DNA of 12,586 bases. It comes from Pseudomonas sp. PGPPP3. GTDB lineage: Bacteria; Pseudomonadota; Gammaproteobacteria; Pseudomonadales; Pseudomonadaceae. The translations under genes were made by a program, and so were the position numbers. The notes under the pieces are model-generated. The model saw only the letters and a program-made list of their open reading frames with translations, ran no database searches and was not told where the DNA came from. This document shows, piece after piece, positions 5,360 to 12,586 of the stretch. The stretch spans positions 1-12,586 of the forward strand of contig NKIE01000037.1 in the NCBI GenBank assembly GCA_002256055.1, given 5' to 3'. The stretch's first letter is position 1. The number at the start of each line of letters is the position of its first letter.

Positions 5360-7009
5360 ATGAAACGCACCGGCACCCGCTTCCGCCCCCGCCTGGCCCA
5401 AGACCATTACGCCGCCATCGTCATCGGCTCCGGCATCGGTGGCCTGACCACCGCCGCGCTGTTGGCCAAACTGGGTAAACGCGTGTGCGTGCTGGAGCAG
5501 CACTACACCGCGGGCGGCTACACCCACAGCTACGAGCGCGAGGGGTACGAGTGGGATGTGGGCGTGCACTACATCGGCGAGGTGCACAAACCCTGGTCGA
5601 TGATCCGCCGGGTGTTCGATGTGATCAGCGACGGCAACCTCGACTGGGCGCCGATGGATGCTCATTACGACCGCATCATCCTCGGCGACAAAACCTACGA
5701 TTACGTCGCCGGCCGCGAAGAGTTCAAGACCGAGATCAAGCGCCACTTCCCTGCGGAGGCGGCGGCCATCGACCGTTATGTCGACTTGCTCAGCGAGGTC
5801 AGCGCCAAGGTCCCACGCTTCTTCGCCGGCCAGGCGCTGCCGCGCAGTTTGGGCGTGCTCTACAGCAAACTGCGTCGTTATTGGCTGCCGGACTACTTCT
5901 TCAAGCCGACCCTGGAAGTGCTCGAAGGCCTGACCCAAAATCGCGAGCTGATCGGCCTGCTCACCGCCCAATGGGGCGATTACGGCCTGCCACCGGCGCA
6001 AGCGGCTTTCGTCATGCACGCCATGGTTGCCAAGCACTACATCACCGGCGGCACCTACCCGGTGGGCGGTGCAATACGTATCGCTGAGACCATCATCCCG
6101 GTGATCGAAGCGGCCGGCGGCCAGGTGTTTACCTATGCCGGAGTGGACAAAATCATCGTCGAGAACGGCCGTGCTGTCGGCGTGCGCCTGCAGAAAGACG
6201 GCGTCGAGCTACGGGCGCCACAGATCGTCAGCTGCGCCGGATTGATCCCCACTTACACCCGCTTGATCCCGACCGACGTGGCGGCCCAGCACAACCTGCT
6301 GGCCCCCCTGCAACAGGTCGAACCCTCCGCCGCGACCCTGTGCCTGTATGCCGGTTTCAAGGGCAGCGCCGCCGAGCTGGGCCTGCCGAAGACCAACTAC
6401 TGGGTCTACCCGAGCTTTGATCACGACGCCAATATCAGCGCCTTCAAGAACAGCGCCGATGCACCGATGCCACTGATCTACATGTCCTTCCCATCGGCCA
6501 AGGACCCGTCCTGGGATGCCCGCTACCCCAACAAGGCCACGGTGGAAATCGTCGCCGCCACCCTGCCCGCACGCTTCGCCCAGTGGCAAGGCAGCACCTG
6601 GGGTAAACGCGGCGCCGACTACGAAGCGCTGAAGGCGGAACTGACCGAGCACCTGCTGGAAACCCTCTACCAGCACCAGCCGCAACTGCGCGGCCAACTG
6701 GACTTCTGCGAGCTGGCCACGCCGCTGTCGACCGAATGGTTCCAGTGGAACGTGCAGGGCGAAATCTACGGTATCGATCACACGGTCAAGCGCTTCGACC
6801 AGCACTGGATTCACAGCCAGACGCCGATCAAGGGCCTCTACCTGACCGGCGCCGACACCGTCACTGCCGGGGTCGGCGGCGCACTGATGGCCGGCGTGCT
6901 GACCGCCAGCCGGATGCTTGGCTGGCGTGGTTATCGGGTTGGGCAGCTATTGAAACGCTGGCAACGGACCACACCGACTAACACCGAAGCCGAGGTGTCC
7001 GCGGGCTAA
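5360..7009 (+). CDS. FAD-dependent oxidoreductase of the phytoene desaturase / all-trans-retinol 13,14-reductase (RetSat) type
   Basis: A 549-residue flavoprotein. The dinucleotide-binding Rossmann motif GSGIGGL is at 23-29 with the ribose-binding acidic E46 after VCVLEQ, followed by the AGGYTHSYE segment (51-59) typical of CrtI/RetSat enzymes. The C-terminal FAD motif GLYLTGADTVTAGVGGAL starts at about 492. Family members saturate or desaturate conjugated isoprenoids such as retinol or carotenoids; no carotenoid gene is nearby, so the substrate is unknown. The ATG at 5360 has a strong GGAGA site (5349-5353) six bases away; a TTG at 5330 in the same frame lies inside operator 2 and is rejected. 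Divergent padR and twin operators indicate induction by a ligand. No signal peptide is seen; hydrophobic patches may allow membrane contact. Confidence 0.9.
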   Translation: MKRTGTRFRPRLAQDHYAAIVIGSGIGGLTTAALLAKLGKRVCVLEQHYTAGGYTHSYEREGYEWDVGVHYIGEVHKPWSMIRRVFDVISDGNLDWAPMDAHYDRIILGDKTYDYVAGREEFKTEIKRHFPAEAAAIDRYVDLLSEVSAKVPRFFAGQALPRSLGVLYSKLRRYWLPDYFFKPTLEVLEGLTQNRELIGLLTAQWGDYGLPPAQAAFVMHAMVAKHYITGGTYPVGGAIRIAETIIPVIEAAGGQVFTYAGVDKIIVENGRAVGVRLQKDGVELRAPQIVSCAGLIPTYTRLIPTDVAAQHNLLAPLQQVEPSAATLCLYAGFKGSAAELGLPKTNYWVYPSFDHDANISAFKNSADAPMPLIYMSFPSAKDPSWDARYPNKATVEIVAATLPARFAQWQGSTWGKRGADYEALKAELTEHLLETLYQHQPQLRGQLDFCELATPLSTEWFQWNVQGEIYGIDHTVKRFDQHWIHSQTPIKGLYLTGADTVTAGVGGALMAGVLTASRMLGWRGYRVGQLLKRWQRTTPTNTEAEVSAG

Positions 7010-7064
7010 CACCAACCAGGAATAGCAGCACTGGAGCTGAGCAAAAAACAACCAACTCGCTACA

Positions 7065-7095
7065 GCCCTTAGCCGCCGCTGCCTGGCGGCAGGGC
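7065..7095. terminator. Strong hairpin downstream of the oxidoreductase gene
   Basis: GCCCT (7065-7069) pairs with AGGGC (7091-7095), and GCCGCC (7072-7077) pairs with GGCGGC (7085-7090), with a two-base TA bulge and the loop GCTGCCT: 11 base pairs, mostly GC. It starts 55 bases after the stop codon. There is no T-run, so it may act as a Rho-dependent or RNA-stabilising end rather than a classical terminator. Confidence 0.45.
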
Positions 7096-7103
7096 CACAC
7101 AGC

Positions 7104-7280
7104 TTATCCACAGGGGACTGCACAGCTGCTGTGTTTAACTTTTTCGCTAACTGATTGAAACTGAATGAAATTTGATCGGAAGGCGGAAAGGCCCAGCCAT
7201 CAAGGCTCACAGCAGAACACCGACAGGTTATCCACAGCTCTATCCCACCGAACCGGGGATAAGCGCCGAGTTTATACACA
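7104..7280 (+). other. Cluster of three DnaA boxes with AT-rich tandem repeats
   Basis: TTATCCACA, the consensus DnaA box, is exact at 7104-7112 and 7228-7236; TTATACACA at 7272-7280 also fits the TTWTNCACA consensus. All are on the plus strand. Between the first two lies an AT-rich patch (7131-7176) with a tandem imperfect 10-mer, CTGATTGAAA (7151-7160) and CTGAATGAAA (7161-7170). A weaker box (TTATCCCCG, minus strand) overlaps 7254-7262. dnaA, dnaN, rpmH or a plasmid rep gene are not present, so this is not the usual Pseudomonas oriC. Confidence 0.65.
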
Positions 7281-7306
7281 GACCAGGATGGCTTAACCGT
7301 GCAGGA

Positions 7307-8569
7307 CTATTGAGCGGCGGCATCCTGCTCAGGTGCCCGTTGCCGGGCGAAGTAATAGCCGACCACGGCCAGCGCCAGCAGGCCCAGCACCCCGGCGGTA
7401 AGAAACAGCGCCTGATAACCCAGCACTTTGGCCAACACGCCACTCAAGGCGCCCACCACACCAGCCAACAGCAGTTGCACACAGGCCTGCAGGGTGAAGT
7501 CGGCGCCTTCGTGTTCAGGGCGGCACTGACGCATCATCACGGCAAACAGCGCCACCGTGGACATGCCATCGGCGCATTGCTCGAACAGCGCCACGGCATA
7601 CACCAGCAACGCCGGCGCGCCCTGACTGACCAATACGGCCATGGCGGCAATGCCGACGGCTTGCAAAGCGCCGAACAGCAGCAACGAACGCAAAGCCCCC
7701 AGGCGCGCATACAGCACGCCACCGAGCAGAGCGCCGCCGATGCCGGCCAGGCTGCTGATCAGGGTCAGTTGACCGAGTTCGGCATTGCTCCAGCCCTGGT
7801 CCACCAGCATCGGTTTGATCATCGGTGAGCCGAGAGCGTCGCCCAACTTGAAGCTGAGCAACACCGCCAGCCACAGGAGCATCCCCGGCTGCGTCAGCAG
7901 GCCCTGGTAATGCCGCCACAACAGGCGCGGGCCGGCCGGTTCGCTCAGATTCGGGCAATGGGGCAACTGCTGATTTTCGCGAAACAGGGCCACCGGAACG
8001 GTCATCAACAGCAGCAAGCCGGCGATCAGACCCAGGCTCAGGTTCCAACCCAACCAGTCCATAGCCAGCAACAGGCCGCTGCCGCTGACCAGCATGCCGA
8101 TCTTGTAGCCACCCACCTGCAGGCTGTTGCCCAAGCCGCGCCAGCGCTCAGGCAGCAGGCGCACGGTGAGGCCGTCGGTGGCCACGTCCTGGGTCGCGGC
8201 CGCCAGGTTGACCAGCAGCAACAGGCTCAATAGCAGCCATAACGCCGGGCCGAACAGCCGCTCCGGCGCCATCAGGGCCAGGCTGGCCAGCACGCCGATG
8301 GCCAGCAACTGCAGGGGCAGAATCCAGCCGCGGTGATGGCCCAGACGCCGCGAGGCCAGGCGGTCGACCCAGGGCGCCCACAACACCTTGAGCAACCAGG
8401 GCAAGGCCAGCAGCTTGAGCAGGCCGATCCAGGCCAGGTCGACGCCATGCTGGCGCAGCAACACCGGCAGCGAATGGGCCAGCAGCCCGGAGGGTAAGCC
8501 TTGGGCGCAATACAGCGAGGCCAACAGAATCAACGTGGCGTTGGCAGGGCGTGGGGCGTGGGCGGTCAT
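7307..8569 (-). CDS. MFS transporter of the AmpG / RhtX-FptX type
   Basis: A 420-residue inner-membrane protein with about twelve hydrophobic segments. The start region LYCAQGLPSGLL (19-30), LWAPWVDR (63-70) and ATQDVATDG (125-133) are features of the group that includes the muropeptide permease AmpG, acetyl-CoA transporters, and the siderophore importers RhtX and FptX. I cannot decide between muropeptide and siderophore transport: no siderophore or cell-wall recycling gene adjoins it. The ATG at 8569 has a modest GGACGAG upstream on the minus strand. It lies 68 bp downstream of the metallo-hydrolase lipoprotein gene, same strand, probably one transcript. The stop (7307) faces the DnaA-box region. 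Confidence 0.88.
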   Translation of the reverse strand: MTAHAPRPANATLILLASLYCAQGLPSGLLAHSLPVLLRQHGVDLAWIGLLKLLALPWLLKVLWAPWVDRLASRRLGHHRGWILPLQLLAIGVLASLALMAPERLFGPALWLLLSLLLLVNLAAATQDVATDGLTVRLLPERWRGLGNSLQVGGYKIGMLVSGSGLLLAMDWLGWNLSLGLIAGLLLLMTVPVALFRENQQLPHCPNLSEPAGPRLLWRHYQGLLTQPGMLLWLAVLLSFKLGDALGSPMIKPMLVDQGWSNAELGQLTLISSLAGIGGALLGGVLYARLGALRSLLLFGALQAVGIAAMAVLVSQGAPALLVYAVALFEQCADGMSTVALFAVMMRQCRPEHEGADFTLQACVQLLLAGVVGALSGVLAKVLGYQALFLTAGVLGLLALAVVGYYFARQRAPEQDAAAQ

Positions 8570-8586
8570 GGCGGGCTCGTCCGTGG

Positions 8587-8615
8587 CGATGGCGCGACAG
8601 TAGCCGCCGCCATCG
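8587..8615. repeat. Inverted repeat between the hydrolase and transporter genes
   Basis: CGATGGCG (8587-8594) and CGCCATCG (8608-8615) are perfect 8-bp arms around 13 bases, within the 68-bp gap of the minus-strand gene pair. It may tune the relative level of the two messages, or be an operator; nothing else supports either. Confidence 0.45.
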
Positions 8616-8637
8616 TCATGGGCAATACCGCGACGGC

Positions 8638-9630
8638 TCAGGGTTGCAACGGTGGCAGGGGAATTTGCGCGAAGGGCACCGGCAGCTTCAGTTGGCCATC
8701 GGCCGGCAGATTGGCGCGGGTGGCGGCGACCATGCCACGAATGTCCTGCAGGCGCAGGCCCTGGGGTTGGCGCGGGTCGTTGCCGAAGAAGTCTTCCCAG
8801 TGGCCAAGGATCGCCAGGCGCGGTTGCAGACGTTTGAGCAGCACCTGCGGGTAAGCAGGCACCTGGTTCCAGGCACCGACGCAGAGCACCGCCACATCGA
8901 CCCGCTTGCCGTCATTGAGCACTGGCGGCAGGCCCAGGGGCGGGGTGCTGGCGGCGTCCTGATAGTGGATGCGATACACCGGCCGGCCCTGCTCATCCAG
9001 CAGGTCCACCAGCCAGGCCAGGGTCTGGCCCTCCTTCCAGCCGAAGGTGCTGCGCGGCAGCTCCGTCAGGTCCTGGTCATAGCTGCCGGTGAGGAACTTG
9101 ATGCCGAAAATATGCGGCGCGTGCTCGCTCTTGATCGCCATGGCACGCAACTGGCGCTTGGGTGAATAGAACCACTGCCCAGGCGTAGCGCCGGCGGCCA
9201 TGACTTTCTCCGCATCAACGATGCGTTCGCGCGGCAGTGCGGCGGCGAGGATATGACCCATGGTCTGCGAGCCATAGACCTTGGCGTTGGGCGTATACAC
9301 CTGCATAACCCGCGGCACGTCGAGCAAATGATCGTAGTGGGCATGGCCAACCAGCAGCATGCTCACGTCGCTGGCCGGCGGCATCAAGGAGTCGATCTTC
9401 GCCGAGTCCGTCTGCACACCCATAGGCGGCTGGCCGAGGGTCGCCGGGTTGCTGAACGAGGGCGCAAACAGCAGCGCCTCGCCCTGCCAGCGCAACAGGT
9501 AACCGGCCACGCCGAGGTATTGCAGGCTCGGCGGCGCCACTTCTTTGGCCTGCCAGAGCGGCAAGCCGGCGGGGTTTTGCGCGCAACCGGCGAGCAGCAA
9601 CAGGGACAACACAACAAGGCGACGCAGCAT
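8638..9630 (-). CDS. Metallo-beta-lactamase-fold lipoprotein (MBL-fold hydrolase)
   Basis: A 330-residue protein. The signal sequence MLRRLVVLSLLLLAGC ends in a lipobox (LLAGC, residues 12-16) with C16 as the lipidated residue; no Asp at +2 (AQN follows), so outer-membrane sorting is expected. The metal-binding motif GHAHYDHLLD gives H96, H98, D100 and H101, the HxHxDH signature of zinc hydrolases. Later candidate ligands include the His in IKSEHAPH and in ILGHWEDFF. The overall layout resembles UlaG/NAPE-PLD-like hydrolases, but the substrate is unknown, and many family members are not beta-lactamases. The ATG at 9630 has GGAG eight bases upstream. It heads a two-gene transcript with the MFS transporter, and it diverges from trhP across 150 bp. 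Confidence 0.9.
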   Translation of the reverse strand: MLRRLVVLSLLLLAGCAQNPAGLPLWQAKEVAPPSLQYLGVAGYLLRWQGEALLFAPSFSNPATLGQPPMGVQTDSAKIDSLMPPASDVSMLLVGHAHYDHLLDVPRVMQVYTPNAKVYGSQTMGHILAAALPRERIVDAEKVMAAGATPGQWFYSPKRQLRAMAIKSEHAPHIFGIKFLTGSYDQDLTELPRSTFGWKEGQTLAWLVDLLDEQGRPVYRIHYQDAASTPPLGLPPVLNDGKRVDVAVLCVGAWNQVPAYPQVLLKRLQPRLAILGHWEDFFGNDPRQPQGLRLQDIRGMVAATRANLPADGQLKLPVPFAQIPLPPLQP

Positions 9631-9738
9631 GGGCGGTTCTCCATCAATCAGCCGTGCAGGCTAGGACGCTATCACCCGCCCGTCGCCGAACCTATGGCCG
9701 GCTGACCGCAATCAATACCCGCCAGGGCCGAGTTTCCG

Positions 9739-9744
9739 TAAAAT
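9739..9744 (+). promoter_or_regulatory. Possible -10 box for trhP
   Basis: TAAAAT (9739-9744) matches five of six bases of the sigma-70 -10 consensus, 37 bases before the ATG at 9781. No good -35 hexamer is found 16-18 bp upstream, so it is tentative. The rest of the 150-bp intergenic gap shows nothing clear. Confidence 0.4.
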
Positions 9745-9780
9745 CCCCCACCTTTCGTGCGCCATCCCGAGTTTATTGCC

Positions 9781-11148
9781 ATGTCTGCCCCGTTCAAACC
9801 CGAGTTGCTCTCGCCTGCCGGCACCCTGAAGAACATGCGTTACGCCTTCGCCTATGGCGCCGACGCGGTGTACGCCGGGCAGCCGCGCTACAGCCTCCGG
9901 GTGCGCAACAACGAGTTCGACCACGCCAACCTGGCACTCGGCATCAATGAAGCACATGCCCAAGGCAAGCAGTTCTACGTGGTGGTCAACATCGCCCCGC
10001 ACAACGCCAAGCTAAAGACCTTTATCAAGGATCTGGCGCCGGTGGTGGCGATGGGCCCGGACGCGCTGATCATGTCCGACCCCGGCCTGATCATGCTGGT
10101 GCGCGAGCACTTCCCGCACATGCACATTCACCTGTCGGTGCAGGCCAACGCGGTGAACTGGGCCAGCGTCGAGTTCTGGCACCGCCAGGGCCTGACCCGC
10201 GCCATCCTGTCACGCGAGCTGTCGCTGGAAGAGATCGGCGAGATCCGCGAAAAAGTGCCAGGCATGGAGCTGGAAGTGTTCGTCCACGGCGCGCTGTGCA
10301 TGGCCTATTCCGGTCGCTGCCTGCTGTCGGGCTATATCAACAAGCGCGACCCCAACCAAGGCACCTGCACCAATGCCTGCCGCTGGGAATACAAGACCCA
10401 CGAAGCAAAGGAAAACGAAGTCGGCGACATCGTCCATCAGTACGAGCCAATCGCTGTGCAGCAAGTGGAACCGACCCTCGGCGTCGGCGCACCGACCAAC
10501 GAAGTCTTCCTCCTCGAAGACAGCAGCCGCCCAGGCGAATACATGTCCGCCTACGAGGACGAGCACGGCACCTACATCATGAACTCCAAGGACCTGCGCG
10601 CCGTGCAACATGTTGAGCGCCTGGTGCAGATGGGCGTGCACTCGCTGAAGATCGAGGGCCGCACCAAGTCCCACTATTACTGCGCGCGCACCGCCCAGGT
10701 GTATCGCAAGGCCATCGACGACGCGGTGGCCGGCAAGCCGTTCGACATGCGCCTGATGGACACCCTGGAATCCCTGGCGCACCGCGGCTACACCGAAGGC
10801 TTCCTGCGCCGCCATGTGCATGACGAATACCAGAACTACGAGCAGGGTTTCTCGGTCTCCGAGCGCCAGCAGTTCGTCGGTGAGTTGAGCGGCGAGCGGG
10901 TCAACGGCCTGGCCGAGGTCAAGGTGAAAAACCGCTTTGCGGTGGGTGATCGCCTGGAGCTGATGACCCCGCAAGGCAACCTGAACTTTCGCCTCGACGG
11001 CCTGGAGAAGCGCAACGGCGACAAAGTCGAGGTGGCCCCCGGTGACGGCCACACCCTGTACCTGCCGGTGCCGGAAGACGTCGACCTGAACTACGCTCTG
11101 CTGATGCGCCATCTGGATGGCGCTACCACCCGCGCCGGCAAAGCCTGA
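9781..11148 (+). CDS. trhP: tRNA 5-hydroxyuridine modification protein TrhP (YegQ), U32 peptidase family
   Basis: A 455-residue protein that in E. coli (YegQ/TrhP) is needed for prephenate-dependent hydroxylation of U34 in tRNA wobble positions (ho5U, precursor of cmo5U). It opens with FKPELLSPAGTLKNMRYAF, typical of the family. The U32 signature runs from E165 through FVHGALCMAYSGRCLLS, and four cysteines C173, C180, C196 and C200 (GTCTNAC) are placed to hold an iron-sulfur cluster. MNSKDLRAVQHVERLV and KIEGRTKS lie in the second half, followed by a C-terminal beta-domain. The ATG at 9781 fits family length; a GTG at 9757 would add eight residues without support. The Shine-Dalgarno is weak. 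The name U32 peptidase is historical: RNA modification is the better-supported role. A small lipoprotein gene follows after 17 bp. Confidence 0.95.
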   Translation: MSAPFKPELLSPAGTLKNMRYAFAYGADAVYAGQPRYSLRVRNNEFDHANLALGINEAHAQGKQFYVVVNIAPHNAKLKTFIKDLAPVVAMGPDALIMSDPGLIMLVREHFPHMHIHLSVQANAVNWASVEFWHRQGLTRAILSRELSLEEIGEIREKVPGMELEVFVHGALCMAYSGRCLLSGYINKRDPNQGTCTNACRWEYKTHEAKENEVGDIVHQYEPIAVQQVEPTLGVGAPTNEVFLLEDSSRPGEYMSAYEDEHGTYIMNSKDLRAVQHVERLVQMGVHSLKIEGRTKSHYYCARTAQVYRKAIDDAVAGKPFDMRLMDTLESLAHRGYTEGFLRRHVHDEYQNYEQGFSVSERQQFVGELSGERVNGLAEVKVKNRFAVGDRLELMTPQGNLNFRLDGLEKRNGDKVEVAPGDGHTLYLPVPEDVDLNYALLMRHLDGATTRAGKA

Positions 11149-11165
11149 CGGCGCCAGGAGTCTGC

Positions 11166-11654
11166 ATGTTGCGTCTCGCCAGTTTCACCCTCGCCAGCAC
11201 ACTGCTGATGGTTGGCTGCGCCGGCAGCCCGCCGCCTCTCAGCGCGCCGTTACAAAGCGGCGCCATTGAGCGCTGCAAAGTCAGCAGCGAAAGCGAAATT
11301 GCCGCGCTGTTCGAGCGCTGGAACCGTTCGCTGAAAAGCGGCGAACCGGCCCAGGTATTGGCTAACTACGCGCCCAACTCGGTCTTGCTGCCGACCCTGT
11401 CGAACGTGCCACGCCTGACGCCTGCGGCCAAAGAGGATTATTTCGAGCACTTCCTGCAAAACCGTCCCTCGGGCAAGATCGACTCAAGAACCATCCAGAT
11501 TGGCTGCAACAGTGCGGTGGATGTCGGCCTATACACCTTTACCTTCGCCAAGACTGGTGCGGTCGCCCACGCGCGCTTTACCTACACCTATACGTGGGAC
11601 GGCCAGCAATGGCTGATCAGCAGTCACCACTCGTCCCTGATGCCCGAGAAGTAA
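11166..11654 (+). CDS. NTF2-like lipoprotein (SgcJ/EcaC or CaMKII-association-domain type)
   Basis: A 162-residue protein. The N-terminus MLRLASFTLASTLLMVGC ends in a lipobox (LMVGC, 14-18) with C18 lipidated and AGS following, so an outer-membrane location is likely. Residues about 41-160 form a cone-shaped alpha-beta domain: the helix EIAALFERWNRSLKSG, then YAPNSVLLPTLS, and the C-terminal WLISSHHSSLMPE, the ending characteristic of the CaMKII-association/SgcJ group of NTF2-like proteins. This fold often binds small ligands or mediates oligomers; no reaction can be assigned. Two further Cys (in RCKVSS and IGCNSA) could form a periplasmic disulfide. The ATG has AGGAG six bases upstream. It is 17 bp after trhP, so co-transcribed, and ends at a strong hairpin terminator. 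Confidence 0.85.
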   Translation: MLRLASFTLASTLLMVGCAGSPPPLSAPLQSGAIERCKVSSESEIAALFERWNRSLKSGEPAQVLANYAPNSVLLPTLSNVPRLTPAAKEDYFEHFLQNRPSGKIDSRTIQIGCNSAVDVGLYTFTFAKTGAVAHARFTYTYTWDGQQWLISSHHSSLMPEK

Positions 11655-11659
11655 CCCGG

Positions 11660-11684
11660 CGCTGGCGTACCGCGTACGCCAGCG
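11660..11684. terminator. Bidirectional hairpin terminator
   Basis: CGCTGGCGTAC (11660-11670) and GTACGCCAGCG (11674-11684) are perfect 11-bp arms around the loop CGC. It sits between the stop of the lipoprotein gene (11654) and the stop of the minus-strand EAL gene (11686), so it serves both. The T-run is poor (TTCAAT on plus, GGGTTAC on minus), but stem strength and position are convincing. Confidence 0.8.
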
Positions 11685-11685
11685 T

Positions 11686-12586
11686 TCAATACGCGACGAC
11701 CTGATCCTGCAACAACTGAGCAAACACCGCGGCCGATACCGGCTCACTGATCAGGTAACCCTGCAACTCGTCGCAGTGCTGGGCCTTGAGGAAATCCATT
11801 TGTGCCTGGGTTTCCACCCCTTCAGCCACCACTTTCAGCTCCAGACCATGGGCCATGGCGATGATCGCCCGGGTGATGGCGGCGTCTTCGCTGTTGGTGG
11901 AAATATCGCGAATAAAGGTCTGGTCGATCTTCACGTAGTGCACCGGGAAGCGCTTCAGGTAACTGAGCGATGAGTAGCCGGTGCCAAAGTCATCGATCGC
12001 CAACAGGACGCCCAGGCTGCGCAGTTGCTGGAAGGTGCTAATGACACTTTCGACGTTTTCCAGCAACAGGCTTTCGGTCAGCTCCAGCTCCAGCAGGCGC
12101 GCCGGCAGGCCGGTTTCGTCCAGCACCTGGCGCACCAGGCTGACCAGGTTGCCCTGACGCAACTGCTGGGCGGAAATGTTCACCGATACGCGCACCTCGG
12201 CCAGGCCTGCCAGCTGCCAGCTGCGCGCCTGCTGGCAGGCCTGGCGCAGGACAAACTCGCCCAGCGGGTTGATCAGCCCAGTCTCTTCGGCCAGGCCGAT
12301 AAAGTCGCCGGGCGGCACCAGACCCAACTCCGGATGGCGCCAGCGCACCAGCGCCTCGGCGGCATGCAGGCTGTCGTCGGCCAGGCACAGCTTGGGCTGG
12401 TAGAACACCTCCAACTGGCCCTCTTCGATACCCTTGCGCAGCTGGTTTTCCAACTGCAGGCGCTCCAGGGTGCAGGCCTGCAGGTTGTCGGTGTAGAACT
12501 GGAACGTGTTGCCGCCCAGGTGCTTGGCGTGTTGCACGGCCATGTTGGCCTGGCTCAGCAGGGTGGAAATCTCCCGCGAGTTATCC
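11686..12586 (-). CDS. GGDEF-EAL protein, cyclic-di-GMP phosphodiesterase (N-terminal part outside window)
   Basis: 299 residues of the C-terminal end are visible; the frame stays open to the window edge. Residues 1-30 (LLSQANMAVQHAKHLGGN then FQFYT) are the tail of a GGDEF domain, so the full protein has GGDEF then EAL. The EAL domain (about 45-295) keeps the catalytic and metal-binding set: EALVRW (77-82), the Asn in VNIS (135-138), TES (170-172), DDFGTGYSSL (198-207), K219 in KIDQ, EGVET (255-259) and QGYL (275-278). It should therefore hydrolyse cyclic di-GMP to pGpG at the membrane or in the cytosol. Whether the GGDEF half is active, and which sensor precedes it, cannot be seen. An ATG at 12543 lies inside the GGDEF tail and is not the true start. 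Confidence 0.95.
   Translation of the reverse strand, partial: DNSREISTLLSQANMAVQHAKHLGGNTFQFYTDNLQACTLERLQLENQLRKGIEEGQLEVFYQPKLCLADDSLHAAEALVRWRHPELGLVPPGDFIGLAEETGLINPLGEFVLRQACQQARSWQLAGLAEVRVSVNISAQQLRQGNLVSLVRQVLDETGLPARLLELELTESLLLENVESVISTFQQLRSLGVLLAIDDFGTGYSSLSYLKRFPVHYVKIDQTFIRDISTNSEDAAITRAIIAMAHGLELKVVAEGVETQAQMDFLKAQHCDELQGYLISEPVSAAVFAQLLQDQVVAY

Larger units (their letters stand above)
7010..7306. other. 297-bp gap between convergent genes, carrying a hairpin and DnaA boxes
   Basis: Both flanking genes end here, so no promoter is needed for them. The gap holds a strong GC-rich hairpin (7065-7095), three DnaA boxes (7104-7280), and an AT-rich patch at 7131-7176 (13 G/C of 46 by hand count). 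No convincing open frame is seen. Confidence 0.7.

Noticed and set aside
7121..7139. Short hairpin CACAG-CTG-CTGTG followed by T-rich DNA, as a terminator
   Set aside because: The stem is only five base pairs with a three-base loop and the T-tract is interrupted by AAC; the AT-rich patch is better seen with the DnaA boxes.
7104..7280. The DnaA-box cluster as the main chromosomal origin
   Set aside because: In Pseudomonas oriC lies by dnaA, dnaN and rpmH; none of these, nor parAB or gidA, is in the window.
10210..11112. Minus-strand open frame of 300 codons opposite trhP
   Set aside because: Antisense shadow of a conserved gene, with the same biased composition and no ribosome site or family motif.

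Overview
The window is a stretch of Pseudomonas chromosome (genus inferred from protein resemblance and repeat type; the species cannot be named). HexR, Zwf, TrhP and EamA-like proteins read as pseudomonad orthologs, GC content is high, and a REP palindrome of the Pseudomonas GCGGCC-AA-GGCCGC type lies at 4371-4398. No transposase, integrase, phage gene, tRNA, rRNA or CRISPR array is visible.

Layout. (1) 1-3150: hexR (minus, C-terminus cut by the window edge) faces zwf across a 104-bp region that holds a perfect TGTAGT-N3-ACTACA palindrome, the likely HexR operator. zwf is followed after 21 bp by an EamA-type exporter and not by pgl and eda, which normally follow zwf in pseudomonads. (2) 3151-3807: a control region with three ATCACGCC repeats and a sigma-28-like promoter precedes a small, lower-GC coiled-coil gene that may be FlxA-like. 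(3) 3808-4699: a periplasmic class I cytochrome c gene (minus), then about 500 bp without a gene, holding a REP and a dense array of RNA hairpins. Two of these display the hexaloop AGGGAT, the form of an RsmA/CsrA binding site. (4) 4700-7009: a PadR regulator diverges from a retinol-saturase/phytoene-desaturase-like flavoprotein, with two identical 18-bp inverted repeats between them. (5) 7010-7306: a promoter-poor gap between convergent gene ends holds three DnaA boxes and an AT-rich tandem repeat. (6) 7307-9630 (minus): a metallo-beta-lactamase-fold lipoprotein followed by an AmpG/FptX-like MFS transporter. (7) 9781-11654 (plus): trhP (yegQ) and an NTF2-like lipoprotein. (8) 11660-12586: a strong bidirectional terminator, then the C-terminal part of a GGDEF-EAL cyclic-di-GMP phosphodiesterase (minus) running off the window.

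How the parts work together. The left end is a HexR-controlled entry into hexose-phosphate oxidation. The middle is a self-contained PadR/oxidoreductase switch. The rest is housekeeping and envelope functions. The observations most worth following are non-coding: the tandem GGA-hexaloop hairpin array at 4441-4641, the DnaA-box cluster at 7104-7280, and the twin PadR-type operators at 5281-5336. All functional statements rest on reading motifs by eye; no database search was run.
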